Assembly (NCBI GenBank): GCA_947631575.1
Contig: CANRLW010000004.1
Span: forward strand, 1-64,000
Reading direction: 5' to 3'
DNA from: an uncultured Clostridia bacterium
GTDB lineage: Bacteria > Bacillota > Clostridia > Oscillospirales > Ruminococcaceae
DNA: 64,000 nucleotides
Below the pieces are notes generated by a model. That model did not search any database. It was not told the origin of the DNA and saw nothing but the letters and a program-made list of their open reading frames with translations. This document shows, one piece after another, positions 25,543 through 33,903 of the stretch. Positions within the stretch are counted from its first letter, which is position 1. Every line of letters starts with the position of its first letter. Position numbers and translations under genes: made by a program.

Positions 25543-26580
25543 ATGTCAGGCAACAAATATTACGATTCCGCGCCGCAGTCCATTAAAGACTTTATTTATT
25601 ATGAGCAGATCGTTAAAGCTCGTTCGGAGCTTACAGTTAAAAATTATTATAACGACCTTAAAAGTTTTTTCAGATATTATAAAATAAGCAGAAATCTTGC
25701 AAAGGAAAAAGATTTTTCAGAAATTGATATTTCAGATATAACCGACGATGATATTAAATCTGTAGATTTACAGGACGCGCAGGAATTTCTGATATTCATG
25801 CAGACAAAGAAAAACAACAACCAAAAAGCTCGTTATCGCAAAGCTGTTACTCTGCGTCAGTTTTATAAATTTCTTACTAACAATAAACATATGTTTGAAG
25901 TCAGTCCTATGATAAATCTTGAACTTCCGACGCCAAAACCTGCTTTGCCTAAGTTTCTGACGCTCGAACAGTCGCTTGAACTTCTTGTAAACGTTGATAC
26001 GCCCGATCCGAAACGCGATTATTGCATAATAGTTTTCTTCCTTAACTGTGGAATGCGTTTGTCGGAGCTTGTAGGAATAAATATGAGCGATATCCGGAAA
26101 ACCCGTAACAGCGCCGGAGAAGAAATTTACTCCATGAAAGTGCTTGGAAAAGGCAGTAAAGAACGTATAATTTACCTTAATGAGGCATGCGTAAACGCGT
26201 ATAACGACTATATTTCACCCGATATTACAGATGTTGAAGTGCGTCGAGAAAAAGGTATGCGGGATATGTCAGCGCCGACTGACGCTTTATTTTTAAGCCG
26301 CAGGCGTACAAGGATATCAAACCGCCGTGTTCAGCAGATCGTTGAGGAATGTCTGAAAAAAAGCGGGCTTGATAATATGGGACTGTCTGTTCACAAACTT
26401 CGTCATACTGCCGCAACGCTTATGTATCAAAACGGCGTAGATGTCAGAGTACTTAAAGACGTTTTAGGGCATGAAAATCTTAATACTACGCAAATTTACA
26501 CACACGTTTCAAACGCTCAAATGGAAAACGCAATGAATAAAAATCCTTTGGCAAAGGTTGAGCCAAAGGACAAAAAATAA
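25543..26580 (+). CDS. Tyrosine recombinase, XerC/XerD-like
   Basis: Phage-integrase-family recombinase: an N-terminal SAM-like core-binding domain (about residues 10-125) and a catalytic domain. Catalytic residues visible: Arg in NCGMRLSELVGI, Lys in LGKGSKERIIYL, His-x-x-Arg in HKLRHTAATLMY, His in LGHENLNTTQIYTH, and the Tyr of IYTHVS. At 345 aa it is longer than standard XerC/D (about 300). No other phage genes are nearby, so it is probably a chromosomal dimer-resolution type enzyme. Start ATG 25543 follows AGGGAGG. Confidence 0.9.
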   Translation: MSGNKYYDSAPQSIKDFIYYEQIVKARSELTVKNYYNDLKSFFRYYKISRNLAKEKDFSEIDISDITDDDIKSVDLQDAQEFLIFMQTKKNNNQKARYRKAVTLRQFYKFLTNNKHMFEVSPMINLELPTPKPALPKFLTLEQSLELLVNVDTPDPKRDYCIIVFFLNCGMRLSELVGINMSDIRKTRNSAGEEIYSMKVLGKGSKERIIYLNEACVNAYNDYISPDITDVEVRREKGMRDMSAPTDALFLSRRRTRISNRRVQQIVEECLKKSGLDNMGLSVHKLRHTAATLMYQNGVDVRVLKDVLGHENLNTTQIYTHVSNAQMENAMNKNPLAKVEPKDKK

Positions 26581-26584
26581 AATT

Positions 26585-26621
26585 ACCGCCTTTGGTCATA
26601 AAAATCAAAGGCGGTTTTTTA
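26585..26621. terminator. Bidirectional terminator
   Basis: ACCGCCTTTG (26585-26594) pairs with CAAAGGCGGT (26606-26615), followed by T-rich sequence on the + strand and, on the minus strand, AATTTTATTTTT. It separates the recombinase gene from the convergent zinc operon. Confidence 0.88.
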
Positions 26622-27440
26622 TTTACTTACAATTTTTCCTACTATAAAGAATCCTGCAAATGCCGCTATATTCACGCAAACAATGCTTGCTCCGCAGGGC
26701 GCGTCAAAGGCGTATGAGATCATCATTCCCACAATAAATGTTATTACGGATACAACGGCTGAGCTTATCGTAACTGAAAGAAAGCTCTTGAATACACGCA
26801 TTGAGCAGAGCGCCGGGAAAATAATAAGGCTTGAAATAAGCATACTTCCCATAAGTCGCATACCTATAACGATCGTTATCGCAGTTAGTAACGCTATCAT
26901 CATATTATACGCGCTCACAGCGCCGCCTGTTGCTTTTGCAAAACTTTCGTCAAAAGTTATGGCGAAGATTTTTGTGTAAAAGAACACAAACATAAACAAA
27001 ACTATAAGTGCAAGTATAATGCTTATAACTACATCGCTTTTGCTGACGGAGATTATACTTCCGAAAAGATAGCTGTTTATATCGACGTTTACGCCGTCTG
27101 AAAGCGATACAGCCATAACGCCTATTCCGAGCGCGCCCGTTGAAATAAGAGCAATAGCAGCATCGCCCTTTATTTTGCCGTTTGAAGATAATCTTAAAAG
27201 CAGAAACGCCGCCGCTATTACTACGGGTATAGCTACAGCCATGGGCGCTAAGTTCATCACTGTTGCGACAGCAAGCGCTCCAAAACCGACGTGTGATAAT
27301 CCATCTCCTATCATTGAAAAGCGCTTTAAGACCAGACTTACTCCCAAAAGCGCCGCGCATAAAGACACAAGAATACCTACAATAAGCGCTCTTACAAGAA
27401 CGGGTGTGCTGAAAATATCCGTTATTATTTCAGTCACCAT
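26619..27440 (-). CDS. znuB: Zinc ABC transporter permease
   Basis: About 273 aa with 7-8 hydrophobic helices of the ABC-3 family (ALIVGILVSLCAALLGVSLVLKRFSMIGDGLSHVGFG in pieces, then MRLMGSMLISSLIIFPA). Start ATG 27440 (MVTEIITDIF), preceded by AAGGCGG and overlapping the znuC stop by 11 bp; the longer frame lies inside znuC. It forms the membrane channel of the zinc (or manganese) importer with ZnuA and ZnuC. The zinc assignment rests on the Zur-type regulator at the head of the operon. Confidence 0.9.
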   Translation of the reverse strand: MVTEIITDIFSTPVLVRALIVGILVSLCAALLGVSLVLKRFSMIGDGLSHVGFGALAVATVMNLAPMAVAIPVVIAAAFLLLRLSSNGKIKGDAAIALISTGALGIGVMAVSLSDGVNVDINSYLFGSIISVSKSDVVISIILALIVLFMFVFFYTKIFAITFDESFAKATGGAVSAYNMMIALLTAITIVIGMRLMGSMLISSLIIFPALCSMRVFKSFLSVTISSAVVSVITFIVGMMISYAFDAPCGASIVCVNIAAFAGFFIVGKIVSK

Positions 27441-28152
27441 TTTCACCGCCTTTCGCAAATTTTCTTCCCGCAAGATCTGCGAAATCGCTGTTTTTAAATT
27501 CCTCGTTAGTTCCGAAAAAATATCTGTCCTCGCGCATACACAGTATGCGGTCTGCGTATGCCGTTGCCGCTGAAATATCATGTGTTACCATAATTACGGT
27601 AATTCCCTCGGAATTGATTTTTGCAATTAACTCGTAAAATTCCGCTGTAATTATAGGATCAAGTCCCGTAACAGGTTCATCGAGCAATAAAAGTTTTTTT
27701 GTTGCGCAAAGCGCTCTTGCAAGTAAAACGCGCTGCTGCTGTCCGCCCGAAAGCTCGCGGTAACTGCGGTTTTTAAGCTCCATTATTCCGAGCTTTTCCA
27801 TATTGTCCAAAGCGGTTTTACGCTCTTTTGCAGAATAAAACGGACGTATCCCACGCGAATTAAGGCAGCCGGAAATAACCACCTCATACACGCTTGCGGG
27901 AAAACTTTTCTGTGCGCTCGTCTGCTGTGGAAGATAACCTATTTCATTTTTCTTCAGCCCTTCCCCGAACTCAATAGTTCCCTTCTCAGGCTTTTTGAGC
28001 GACAAAAGCGCCTTTACGAGCGTACTTTTTCCCGAACCGTTTTCTCCGACGATACAAAGGTAATTTCCGCTTTCTACCGTAAAATTCAGTTTTTCTGTTA
28101 CCGTGATATTTTCATACGATAACGTAAGATCATTAACTTTAATTAACGCCAT
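27430..28152 (-). CDS. znuC: Zinc ABC transporter ATP-binding protein
   Basis: ATPase of the metal importer: Walker A GENGSGKST, Q-loop in YLPQQTS, signature LSGGQQQRVLLARAL, Walker B LLLLDEPVTGLD, and switch His in VTHDIS. 240 aa. The end is Gly/Lys-rich (RKFAKGGENGD) and overlaps znuB. It is 30 bp downstream of znuA. Confidence 0.94.
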   Translation of the reverse strand: MALIKVNDLTLSYENITVTEKLNFTVESGNYLCIVGENGSGKSTLVKALLSLKKPEKGTIEFGEGLKKNEIGYLPQQTSAQKSFPASVYEVVISGCLNSRGIRPFYSAKERKTALDNMEKLGIMELKNRSYRELSGGQQQRVLLARALCATKKLLLLDEPVTGLDPIITAEFYELIAKINSEGITVIMVTHDISAATAYADRILCMREDRYFFGTNEEFKNSDFADLAGRKFAKGGENGD

Positions 28153-28182
28153 AATTGTGTTTTATCTTTCTGTAATGTTTAT

Positions 28183-29115
28183 CTATTTCCCTAGAGCCTT
28201 TTTCAGCATCTCATAATTTCTCTCCATAAGAGAAATATAGCTCTCCCCTTCCGAAAAATCGTCTGCTGAAATGTTATGGCAGGAGTGAAATTCAGCTATA
28301 TCAAGTCCATGTTCGTCAGCAAGCGTTTGTGCGAGCTTGTGGTTTGAAAGCTCAATGCAGAACACAGTTTTTATCGTATCTTCTTCTTTTAGCTTTTCAT
28401 CTAGAAATGCTATTATTTGCGCAGAAGGTTCTGTTTCGGAATTACAGCCCGGAAACGCCGCGTAATAATTTAGGTCGTATTCCTTGAAAAAATATAACAG
28501 CGGAAATCTGTCGCCGAAAACAAAATATCTGTCCTCTCCCAAAAGCAGTTCTTCAAAGCGTTTATCTAAATCATTTATTTTGTCGATACAGACTTTTGCA
28601 TTTTTTTCAAATTCCGCGCTGTAGTCGGGAAATAATTCCGATGCTTTTTCGCAAATGCTTGAAACTATCCTTTCGGCATTTTTGGGAGACGTCCATATAT
28701 GCTCGTCATATTCGGTTTCTTCAGAATTCTTGTCCTCTTCCCTGCCGAAAACATCTTCCTCTTCGAGCACATTTACCGCGTCCATCATTCGCAAAGTATT
28801 TATTTCGTCAACGTCATTCAGAATATTCTCTATCCATTCATCGGACTCTCCGCCGTTATAAATAAACAGATCACAGTTGTTTATTTTAACAATATCCTTT
28901 GCTGAGGGATCATAGCTGTGACTTTCCGTTCCCGGTTTAAGAAGAAGTGTAATGTCAGCCTTATCTCCGAATACTTCCCGCGCTAGATCATAAGCGGGAA
29001 AAATCGCAGTAACTATTTTCAGCTTACCGTTGTCGGGCGAATTATCCTTACACCCGCAGAATGAAAACATCGCGATCACCGCGCAAATAAGCAGCGAGAA
29101 AAATTTCTTAAACAT
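28183..29115 (-). CDS. znuA: Zinc-binding lipoprotein of the ZnuA/AdcA type
   Basis: Start taken as ATG 29115 (MFKKFFSLLI), with AAGGGTG upstream; a GTG at 29124 is possible. A lipoprotein signal ends in the lipobox SFCGC (Cys about residue 22). The cluster A-I fold is visible (KIVTAIFPAYDLAREVFG, GTESHSYDPSAKDI with a ligand His, YDEHIWTSPKNAERIV with a ligand His, FGDRFPLLYFFKEY, and a late EFHSCHNIS). The acidic loop (EEEDVFGREEDKNSEETEYDEH) replaces the His-rich loop seen in many ZnuA proteins. It overlaps the end of the regulator gene by 8 bp. Confidence 0.9.
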   Translation of the reverse strand: MFKKFFSLLICAVIAMFSFCGCKDNSPDNGKLKIVTAIFPAYDLAREVFGDKADITLLLKPGTESHSYDPSAKDIVKINNCDLFIYNGGESDEWIENILNDVDEINTLRMMDAVNVLEEEDVFGREEDKNSEETEYDEHIWTSPKNAERIVSSICEKASELFPDYSAEFEKNAKVCIDKINDLDKRFEELLLGEDRYFVFGDRFPLLYFFKEYDLNYYAAFPGCNSETEPSAQIIAFLDEKLKEEDTIKTVFCIELSNHKLAQTLADEHGLDIAEFHSCHNISADDFSEGESYISLMERNYEMLKKALGK

Positions 29116-29512
29116 TTTCTTCACCCTTTGCGCAGTCGCCGCACAATCCGTAAAACACCGTTTTTCCGATATCTACCAGAAAATCGTGCTTTGACTTTAT
29201 ATGCTCCTGTATTTGAGCAATAAAATCGCAGTCGAGATGAATAAGTTTTCCGCATTTTTCACACTTCAAATGGAAATGCGAAGAACACTCGTCAGAGTCC
29301 GCAAGCTGATAACAAGAAGAATTTCCGTCGGTAAAGCGCTTTAAAACTCCGCTTTCCGTGAGCTTTGAAAGTGTTCTGTATACCGTAGCTTCCCCTGAAG
29401 TTATCTCGCCGCTTTTTATTATTTCTTTTGCGGAATAGCATTTGCCGCGGCGCTTTGAGAAAAACTCTACTATTTCATCACGCTGTTTTGTATTGTAATT
29501 GTTTCTGTCCAT
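29108..29512 (-). CDS. zur: Fur-family regulator, probable Zur
   Basis: 134 aa: N-terminal winged helix (KQRDEIVEFFSKRRGKCYSAKEII, SGEATVYRTLSKLTESGVLKRF) and a C-terminal dimer domain with the regulatory metal motif HFHLKCEKC and a second CGDC. Two CxxC pairs form the structural zinc site. It leads the operon with znuA, znuC and znuB, so zinc sensing is the most economical assignment, although Fur-type Mn or Fe sensing cannot be excluded. The inverted repeat at 29535-29565 over the start region suggests autoregulation. Confidence 0.85.
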   Translation of the reverse strand: MDRNNYNTKQRDEIVEFFSKRRGKCYSAKEIIKSGEITSGEATVYRTLSKLTESGVLKRFTDGNSSCYQLADSDECSSHFHLKCEKCGKLIHLDCDFIAQIQEHIKSKHDFLVDIGKTVFYGLCGDCAKGEENV

Positions 29513-29534
29513 TTATTTATAACACCCGATCTCT

Positions 29535-29565
29535 GAAATTGAAAATGATTTTCACTTTCAATTTC
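29535..29565 (-). promoter_or_regulatory. Zur-type operator of the zur-znu operon
   Basis: The core TGAAAATGATTTTCA (29540-29554) is a perfect 7-1-7 inverted repeat, the symmetry of Fur-family boxes. Outer arms GAAATTGAAA (29535-29544) and TTTCAATTTC (29556-29565) are also perfectly complementary. It lies just downstream of the -10 (29568-29573), covering the expected transcription start. Confidence 0.8.
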
Positions 29566-29567
29566 AA

Positions 29568-29596
29568 ATTATAACATATTTTTTTATAAATTTCAA
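29568..29596 (-). promoter_or_regulatory. Sigma-A promoter of the zur-znu operon
   Basis: Minus strand -35 TTGAAA (29596-29591), 17-bp spacer, -10 TATAAT (29573-29568). Confidence 0.78.
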
Positions 29597-29605
29597 TAGA
29601 TTTAC

Positions 29606-29634
29606 TTGATTTTTTCAGAAAAAAGTAGTATAAT
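29606..29634 (+). promoter_or_regulatory. Sigma-A promoter of pduL
   Basis: -35 TTGATT (29606-29611), 17-bp spacer, -10 TATAAT (29629-29634), divergent from the zinc operon promoter. Confidence 0.75.
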
Positions 29635-29687
29635 TAAAGAGTAAATTTTGGGCATATCGCCCTAAAAATATTTTGGAGGGAATTAAA

Positions 29688-30266
29688 ATGGCAGAAATAC
29701 TTGTTGAAACATCGGCAAGACACGTTCACGTTACAAAGGAGACGCTTGAAGTCCTTTTCGGAAAAGGCGCAGAGCTTACAAAGAAAAAGGATCTTTCACA
29801 GCCCGGACAGTTTGCGAGCGAACAGAGAGTTACGGTCGTAGGTCCTAAGAGAGAGCTTGCAAACGTTTCTATACTCGGTCCTTGCCGCAGTGCGGATCAG
29901 GTCGAGCTTTCGGCAACAGACGCGCGTTCTATCGGTGTTGATATTGCTATCCGTGAGAGCGGAGATATTGCGGGAACTCCCGGCTGCACGCTCAGAGGTC
30001 CTGCGGGCGAAGTTACCATAAAGGAAGGCGTTATAGTTGCAAAGCGCCACATTCACCTTACTCCCGAAACTGCTGAAAAGCTCGGTCTTAAGAGCAAGGA
30101 CGTTGTTTGGGTAAAGTGCAAGACAAACGGTAGAGAGGCTATTCTCGGTGATGTTGTTGTAAGAGTAAGCGAAAAGTTCGCAGACGCTATGCACATTGAC
30201 ACAGACGAGAGCAACGCTATTTCGGCTACTCCCAATCTTATGGGCGAGATAATCAAGAGTCTTTGA
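29688..30266 (+). CDS. pduL: Phosphate acyltransferase PduL
   Basis: Interconverts acyl-CoA (acetyl or propionyl) and acyl phosphate. Motifs: SARHVHVTKETLEVLFG with metal His, LSQPGQFASEQRVTVVGPK, LGPCRSADQVELS, and the second metal motif AKRHIHLTPETAEKLG. 192 aa without the N-terminal encapsulation peptide of microcompartment forms. Start ATG 29688 follows GGAGGG. No microcompartment genes surround it, so it probably serves acetate metabolism as a Pta substitute. Monocistronic. Confidence 0.95.
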   Translation: MAEILVETSARHVHVTKETLEVLFGKGAELTKKKDLSQPGQFASEQRVTVVGPKRELANVSILGPCRSADQVELSATDARSIGVDIAIRESGDIAGTPGCTLRGPAGEVTIKEGVIVAKRHIHLTPETAEKLGLKSKDVVWVKCKTNGREAILGDVVVRVSEKFADAMHIDTDESNAISATPNLMGEIIKSL

Positions 30267-30283
30267 TTATTTACTTAAATAAT

Positions 30284-30325
30284 AAAAAACGCCTTTGCGT
30301 AGTAGAACGTAAAGGCGTTTTTCTT
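30284..30325 (+). terminator. Rho-independent terminator of pduL
   Basis: AAAACGCCTTTGCGT and ACGTAAAGGCGTTTT form a stem with one mismatch around AGTAGA, followed by TTTTTCTTTT. Confidence 0.9.
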
Positions 30326-30336
30326 TTATAACAGAA

Positions 30337-30786
30337 TTATTTTTCCGTGTTTATCATTTTCTCTGCGAGGTCAGCCGCATATTTGCAAAGCATTGGACAC
30401 GGGCGTTTTTTGTAATACTCGGCGGTTCGAGATTCGGGAACAGCCGACGTTTCCATTTTTTCAAGCCCTAAAAGCTCGCGGCAGATTATGCTGCCGTTGT
30501 CTTTGCGGAATTGATCAGCGGCGGCACGTATTTTTTCATACAGCGCTTTTTTCGTTTCGAGATCTTTTGGTTCGGAATATCCGTATACTTCGCTCAGTAT
30601 CATAACAATGCCCGAAAACGCTCCGCAGACCTCTCTCATTCTGCCCATTCCCCCGCCGAATCCGCCCGATATTTTCGCGAGCTTATCTTCCGAAAGTCCG
30701 AAAATATCAGAGAACGCGACCGTTACTGCTTGCGTGCAGTTATAGCCTTTCAGAAAATTTTCGTAAGCGATATCTCCCCTGCTCAT
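30337..30786 (-). CDS. C_GCAxxG_C_C family protein
   Basis: 149 aa with the family signature of spaced cysteines: YNCTQAV, GGGMGRMREVCGAFSGIVMILS (C-G-A-x-x-G), IICRELLG and CPMLC. These small, probably redox-active or metal-binding proteins (TIGR01909 type) have no established function. The ATG overlaps the mrp stop (ATGA), so the two are translationally coupled. Last gene of the tmk-led operon. Confidence 0.85.
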   Translation of the reverse strand: MSRGDIAYENFLKGYNCTQAVTVAFSDIFGLSEDKLAKISGGFGGGMGRMREVCGAFSGIVMILSEVYGYSEPKDLETKKALYEKIRAAADQFRKDNGSIICRELLGLEKMETSAVPESRTAEYYKKRPCPMLCKYAADLAEKMINTEK

Positions 30787-31610
30787 TTACAAAATTCCTC
30801 TATAGCGTCCGCGATAGGATCTGCGGCAGTTGTTTCCATTAGCTCCAGAAGACCGCTGTCAACAAGCTTTGCAAGCTCCGCGTCTATAGGGAGCTTTGCT
30901 ATGACTTTCAGACCGAATTTTGTCGCGGTCTCGTCAATGTGGCTTTCGCCGAATACGCTTATTTTCTTTTTGCAGTCGGGACACTCGACATAGCTCATAT
31001 TCTCAACAAGCCCTATTATGGGAATATTCATCATTTCCGCCATTTTTACAGCTTTTCCAACTATCATGGACACAAGCTCCTGGGGAGATGTAACGACTAT
31101 AATTCCGTCGAGCGGTATTGACTGGAATACAGTAAGCGGAACATCGCCCGTTCCCGGAGGCATATCCACAAACATATAGTCCACATCGTCCCAGACAACG
31201 TCCGTCCAGAACTGTTTTGCCGTTCCCGCAATTATAGGTCCTCTCCATACAACGGGGTCGGTATCATCAGGCAAAAGCAGATTTACGCTCATAACCCTTA
31301 TTCCCTTTTTGGTTTTTACCGGGAAAATAGCGGTTTCATTGCCCTGCGCCTTTTCCTTTATTCCAAATGCTTTTGGAACGGAAGGCCCTGTTATGTCCGC
31401 GTCAAGGACGGCTGTACTAAAACCTCTTCTGTTCATCAAGACCGCGCTCATACAAGTAACGAGAGACTTTCCGACGCCTCCTTTTCCGCTTACAACGCCT
31501 ATAACTTTCTTTATATGAGAAAGCTCGTGGGGCTTTTCAAGAAAGCTTTTCGGGTCGCGCTCCGAGCAATTTTCGGAACATCCCGAACAATTGTGATTAC
31601 ATTCACTCAT
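30783..31610 (-). CDS. mrp: Mrp/NBP35-type P-loop ATPase (Fe-S carrier)
   Basis: A deviant Walker A GKGGVGKS (about residues 42-49), FVDMPPGTGD, and a CPDC motif (about 210-213) that bridges a 4Fe-4S cluster in ApbC/Nbp35. The N-terminal Cys cluster (CNHNCSGCSENC) resembles Nbp35 and is common in Clostridial forms. It acts as an Fe-S scaffold or carrier in the cytoplasm. Start ATG 31610 follows AAAGGAAC. Confidence 0.92.
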   Translation of the reverse strand: MSECNHNCSGCSENCSERDPKSFLEKPHELSHIKKVIGVVSGKGGVGKSLVTCMSAVLMNRRGFSTAVLDADITGPSVPKAFGIKEKAQGNETAIFPVKTKKGIRVMSVNLLLPDDTDPVVWRGPIIAGTAKQFWTDVVWDDVDYMFVDMPPGTGDVPLTVFQSIPLDGIIVVTSPQELVSMIVGKAVKMAEMMNIPIIGLVENMSYVECPDCKKKISVFGESHIDETATKFGLKVIAKLPIDAELAKLVDSGLLELMETTAADPIADAIEEFCK

Positions 31611-31645
31611 TTTAAACAGTTCCTTTCTTTATTTAACATAAAAGA

Positions 31646-32080
31646 TTATACCTTTTTCCAGTAAACGTTCGAGTTATCGTCTTTTATGTATCTTAACTTT
31701 TCCAGCAGACTCTTTTTAATGTCATCATCAGCGCTGAATACAAGCTCATGACATGCAGTCTGACTAGACCATTGCTCTATTGCCCTCAGCAAATAAACGT
31801 CTGCGCCATGTTTTCTATAGTATTCACTTGTATAAAAATCAATGACTTCGGCATAATGACCGCGTTTCATTGAATAAACTTCGACGACATAAGCATATCC
31901 TGCCATTCGGTTTCCAAGGTAAACCGTAAGAAGTATCCCTTTGTCGTCATTTATTATCTCATCAAAAACGAAACCGCTGTCAAGATCGGACAAACATTCC
32001 TCGCCAAACAGTCTTTTATTCATCGAAAGAAAATATTTCAGATCATCCGCAACAGGTGTTTTAATACAAAAATTATACAT
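31646..32080 (-). CDS. GNAT-like acetyltransferase
   Basis: 144 aa. A GNAT pattern is visible but weak: GILLTVYLGNRMAGYAYVVEVY, AEVIDFYTSEYYRKHGADVYLLRAIEQW, HELVFSADDDIKKSLLEKLRYI. The acetyl-CoA loop (RKHGADVYL) is a poor match to R-x-x-G-x-G/A. Its start ATG 32080 overlaps the deoB stop, so it is translationally coupled. Substrate unknown. Confidence 0.65.
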   Translation of the reverse strand: MYNFCIKTPVADDLKYFLSMNKRLFGEECLSDLDSGFVFDEIINDDKGILLTVYLGNRMAGYAYVVEVYSMKRGHYAEVIDFYTSEYYRKHGADVYLLRAIEQWSSQTACHELVFSADDDIKKSLLEKLRYIKDDNSNVYWKKV

Positions 32081-33248
32081 TGTTTTCTTTAATTATTTCG
32101 TCGGCAAAGCCTTTTCCGTCAACTTTTTCCTTTGCTCCCAGCATATCGAGAATAGTACCCGCTATCTCACAGAAACCTGCTCTTGTTCCGAGATTTACGG
32201 GCTTTATTTTATTTCCATAGATCAAAACGGGAATATGCTCGCGGGTGTGATCCGTACCGCTGTGACATGGGTCGCACCCATGGTCCGCAGTCAATATAAG
32301 AACGTCTTCCGAGCGCATTTTTCCGATAAATCCGCCAAGCCATCTGTCAAAGTCATTCAAAGCATTTGTATAACCTTGCGGATCGCGGCGATGACCGTAC
32401 TGCATATCAAAATCGACAAGATTTGTAAAACACAGCCCGCTCCAGTCCTTTTCCTGATATTCGGAGGTAATTTTCATATCAACAGCGTTGCCTATTTCAC
32501 GCTCTGCTGTTTTAATTCCTTTTCCCGCGAAGATATCGCTTATCTTTCCTATGCCTATTGTTTCAAAGCCGTTGGCACTCAATATATCGAGCATTGTGTT
32601 TCTAGGCGGAACAAGCGAAAAATCGTGCCTGCGCGAAGTTCTTGTAAACGGAAATTCTCCCTCAAACGGACGGGCTATAACTCTGCCTACGGCATATTCT
32701 CCCGTGAGTATTTCACGTGCGATCTTACAATATTCATATAACGTTTCAACAGGAACTATATTCTCATGCGCCGCTATCTGAAATACGCTGTCAGCCGAAG
32801 TGTAAACTATGAGCGCTCCCGTTTTTATATGCTCTTCCCCGTAATCTGCAATAACTTTTGTTCCGGAATACGGTTTGTTGCAGAGCGTTTTCCTGCCTGT
32901 TCTTTTTTCAAACTCGTCGATTATTTCTTTTGGAAAACCACCGGGAAAAGTGGGAAAAGCCTTTTCGCTTATTGTTCCTGCGATTTCCCAGTGACCCGTT
33001 GTTGTGTCCTTCCCTTTTGAAAGCTCTGAAAGCCGCAGGAAAGCTCCGCTCGGTTGTTTTTCATTTTCATCAACTGAAACGCCGTCAATGTTGAACAGAC
33101 CGAGCTTTGACATATTCGGAACAACAAGATTTCCCGTTTTATAGCAAGAACGCAGGGTATTCGCTCCCTTGTCGCCGAACATCTCGGCATCGGGCAGCTC
33201 TCCTATGCCGAAACTGTCCAAAACTATCAGAAAAACACGTTTTATCAT
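32073..33248 (-). CDS. deoB: Phosphopentomutase
   Basis: Interconverts (deoxy)ribose-1-phosphate and 5-phosphate in nucleoside salvage. Alkaline phosphatase superfamily metal motifs: VLDSFGIGELPDA, DTTTGHWEIAG (phosphorylated Thr), TSADSVFQIAAHE, TADHGCDPCHSGTDHTREHIPVL. About 391 aa. Start ATG 33248 (MIKRVFLIVLDSFG) has better spacing from AAAGGTG than the ATG at 33257. It follows deoC directly. Confidence 0.95.
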   Translation of the reverse strand: MIKRVFLIVLDSFGIGELPDAEMFGDKGANTLRSCYKTGNLVVPNMSKLGLFNIDGVSVDENEKQPSGAFLRLSELSKGKDTTTGHWEIAGTISEKAFPTFPGGFPKEIIDEFEKRTGRKTLCNKPYSGTKVIADYGEEHIKTGALIVYTSADSVFQIAAHENIVPVETLYEYCKIAREILTGEYAVGRVIARPFEGEFPFTRTSRRHDFSLVPPRNTMLDILSANGFETIGIGKISDIFAGKGIKTAEREIGNAVDMKITSEYQEKDWSGLCFTNLVDFDMQYGHRRDPQGYTNALNDFDRWLGGFIGKMRSEDVLILTADHGCDPCHSGTDHTREHIPVLIYGNKIKPVNLGTRAGFCEIAGTILDMLGAKEKVDGKGFADEIIKENNV

Positions 33249-33249
33249 T

Positions 33250-33900
33250 TCATTCACCTTTAGTAAGGAGCTTAACCGCGCGGCTCGTTCCTATCCTGTC
33301 GCAGCCTTCGTTTAAAAATAATTCTAGCTGTTCTTTTGAGCTTATTCCGCCTGCTGCCTTTATTTTAACGTTTTCGCCTATATATTTTCTGAAAAGTCGG
33401 ATATCCTCAATATCGGCTCCTGCTTTTCCGAAACCTGTTGATGTCTTTATATAATCCGCTCCCGCGCTTGTTACTATCCTGCACAATTCTATTTTTTCCT
33501 GCTCGGAAAGGTTGCAGGTCTCAATTATGACTTTAAGTATCTTATCGCCGCAGGCGTCCTTTATCAGCTCGATTTCCTTTTCAACATAAGTATATCTTTT
33601 GTTTTTCACTTCATTTTGATTTATGACCATATCAATTTCGTCCGCGCCGTTTTCTATCGCGTCTTTTGTTTCAAACCACTTTACATTTGAGGTAGAATAA
33701 CCAAGCGGAAATCCTATAACGGTGCATATATTAAGATCGGGAAAGTTATTCCGCGCGCGTTTTACAAAACACGGAGGAATACAAACAGACGCCGTATGAT
33801 ACTTTATCGCCTCATGGCAAAGCGCGGCAATCTGTACAGAAGATGCCGCAGGATCTAACAATGTATGGTCGATATGAGGAAAGATATCGGAATTTTCCAT
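33250..33900 (-). CDS. deoC: Deoxyribose-phosphate aldolase
   Basis: Cleaves deoxyribose-5-phosphate to glyceraldehyde-3-phosphate and acetaldehyde. A TIM-barrel class I aldolase with Schiff-base Lys in DYIKTSTGFG, a second Lys in VKIKAAGGIS, and VIGFPLGYST and EIDMVINQ near the front. 216 aa. Start ATG 33900 follows GAGGTAG. With deoB it catabolises deoxynucleosides. Confidence 0.95.
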   Translation of the reverse strand: MENSDIFPHIDHTLLDPAASSVQIAALCHEAIKYHTASVCIPPCFVKRARNNFPDLNICTVIGFPLGYSTSNVKWFETKDAIENGADEIDMVINQNEVKNKRYTYVEKEIELIKDACGDKILKVIIETCNLSEQEKIELCRIVTSAGADYIKTSTGFGKAGADIEDIRLFRKYIGENVKIKAAGGISSKEQLELFLNEGCDRIGTSRAVKLLTKGE

Positions 33901-33903
33901 AAA

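Noticed and set aside
31941..32741. 266-codon + strand frame opposite deoB
   Set aside because: Lies wholly over deoB and the GNAT gene, which carry clear motifs; the translated protein has no recognisable domain.
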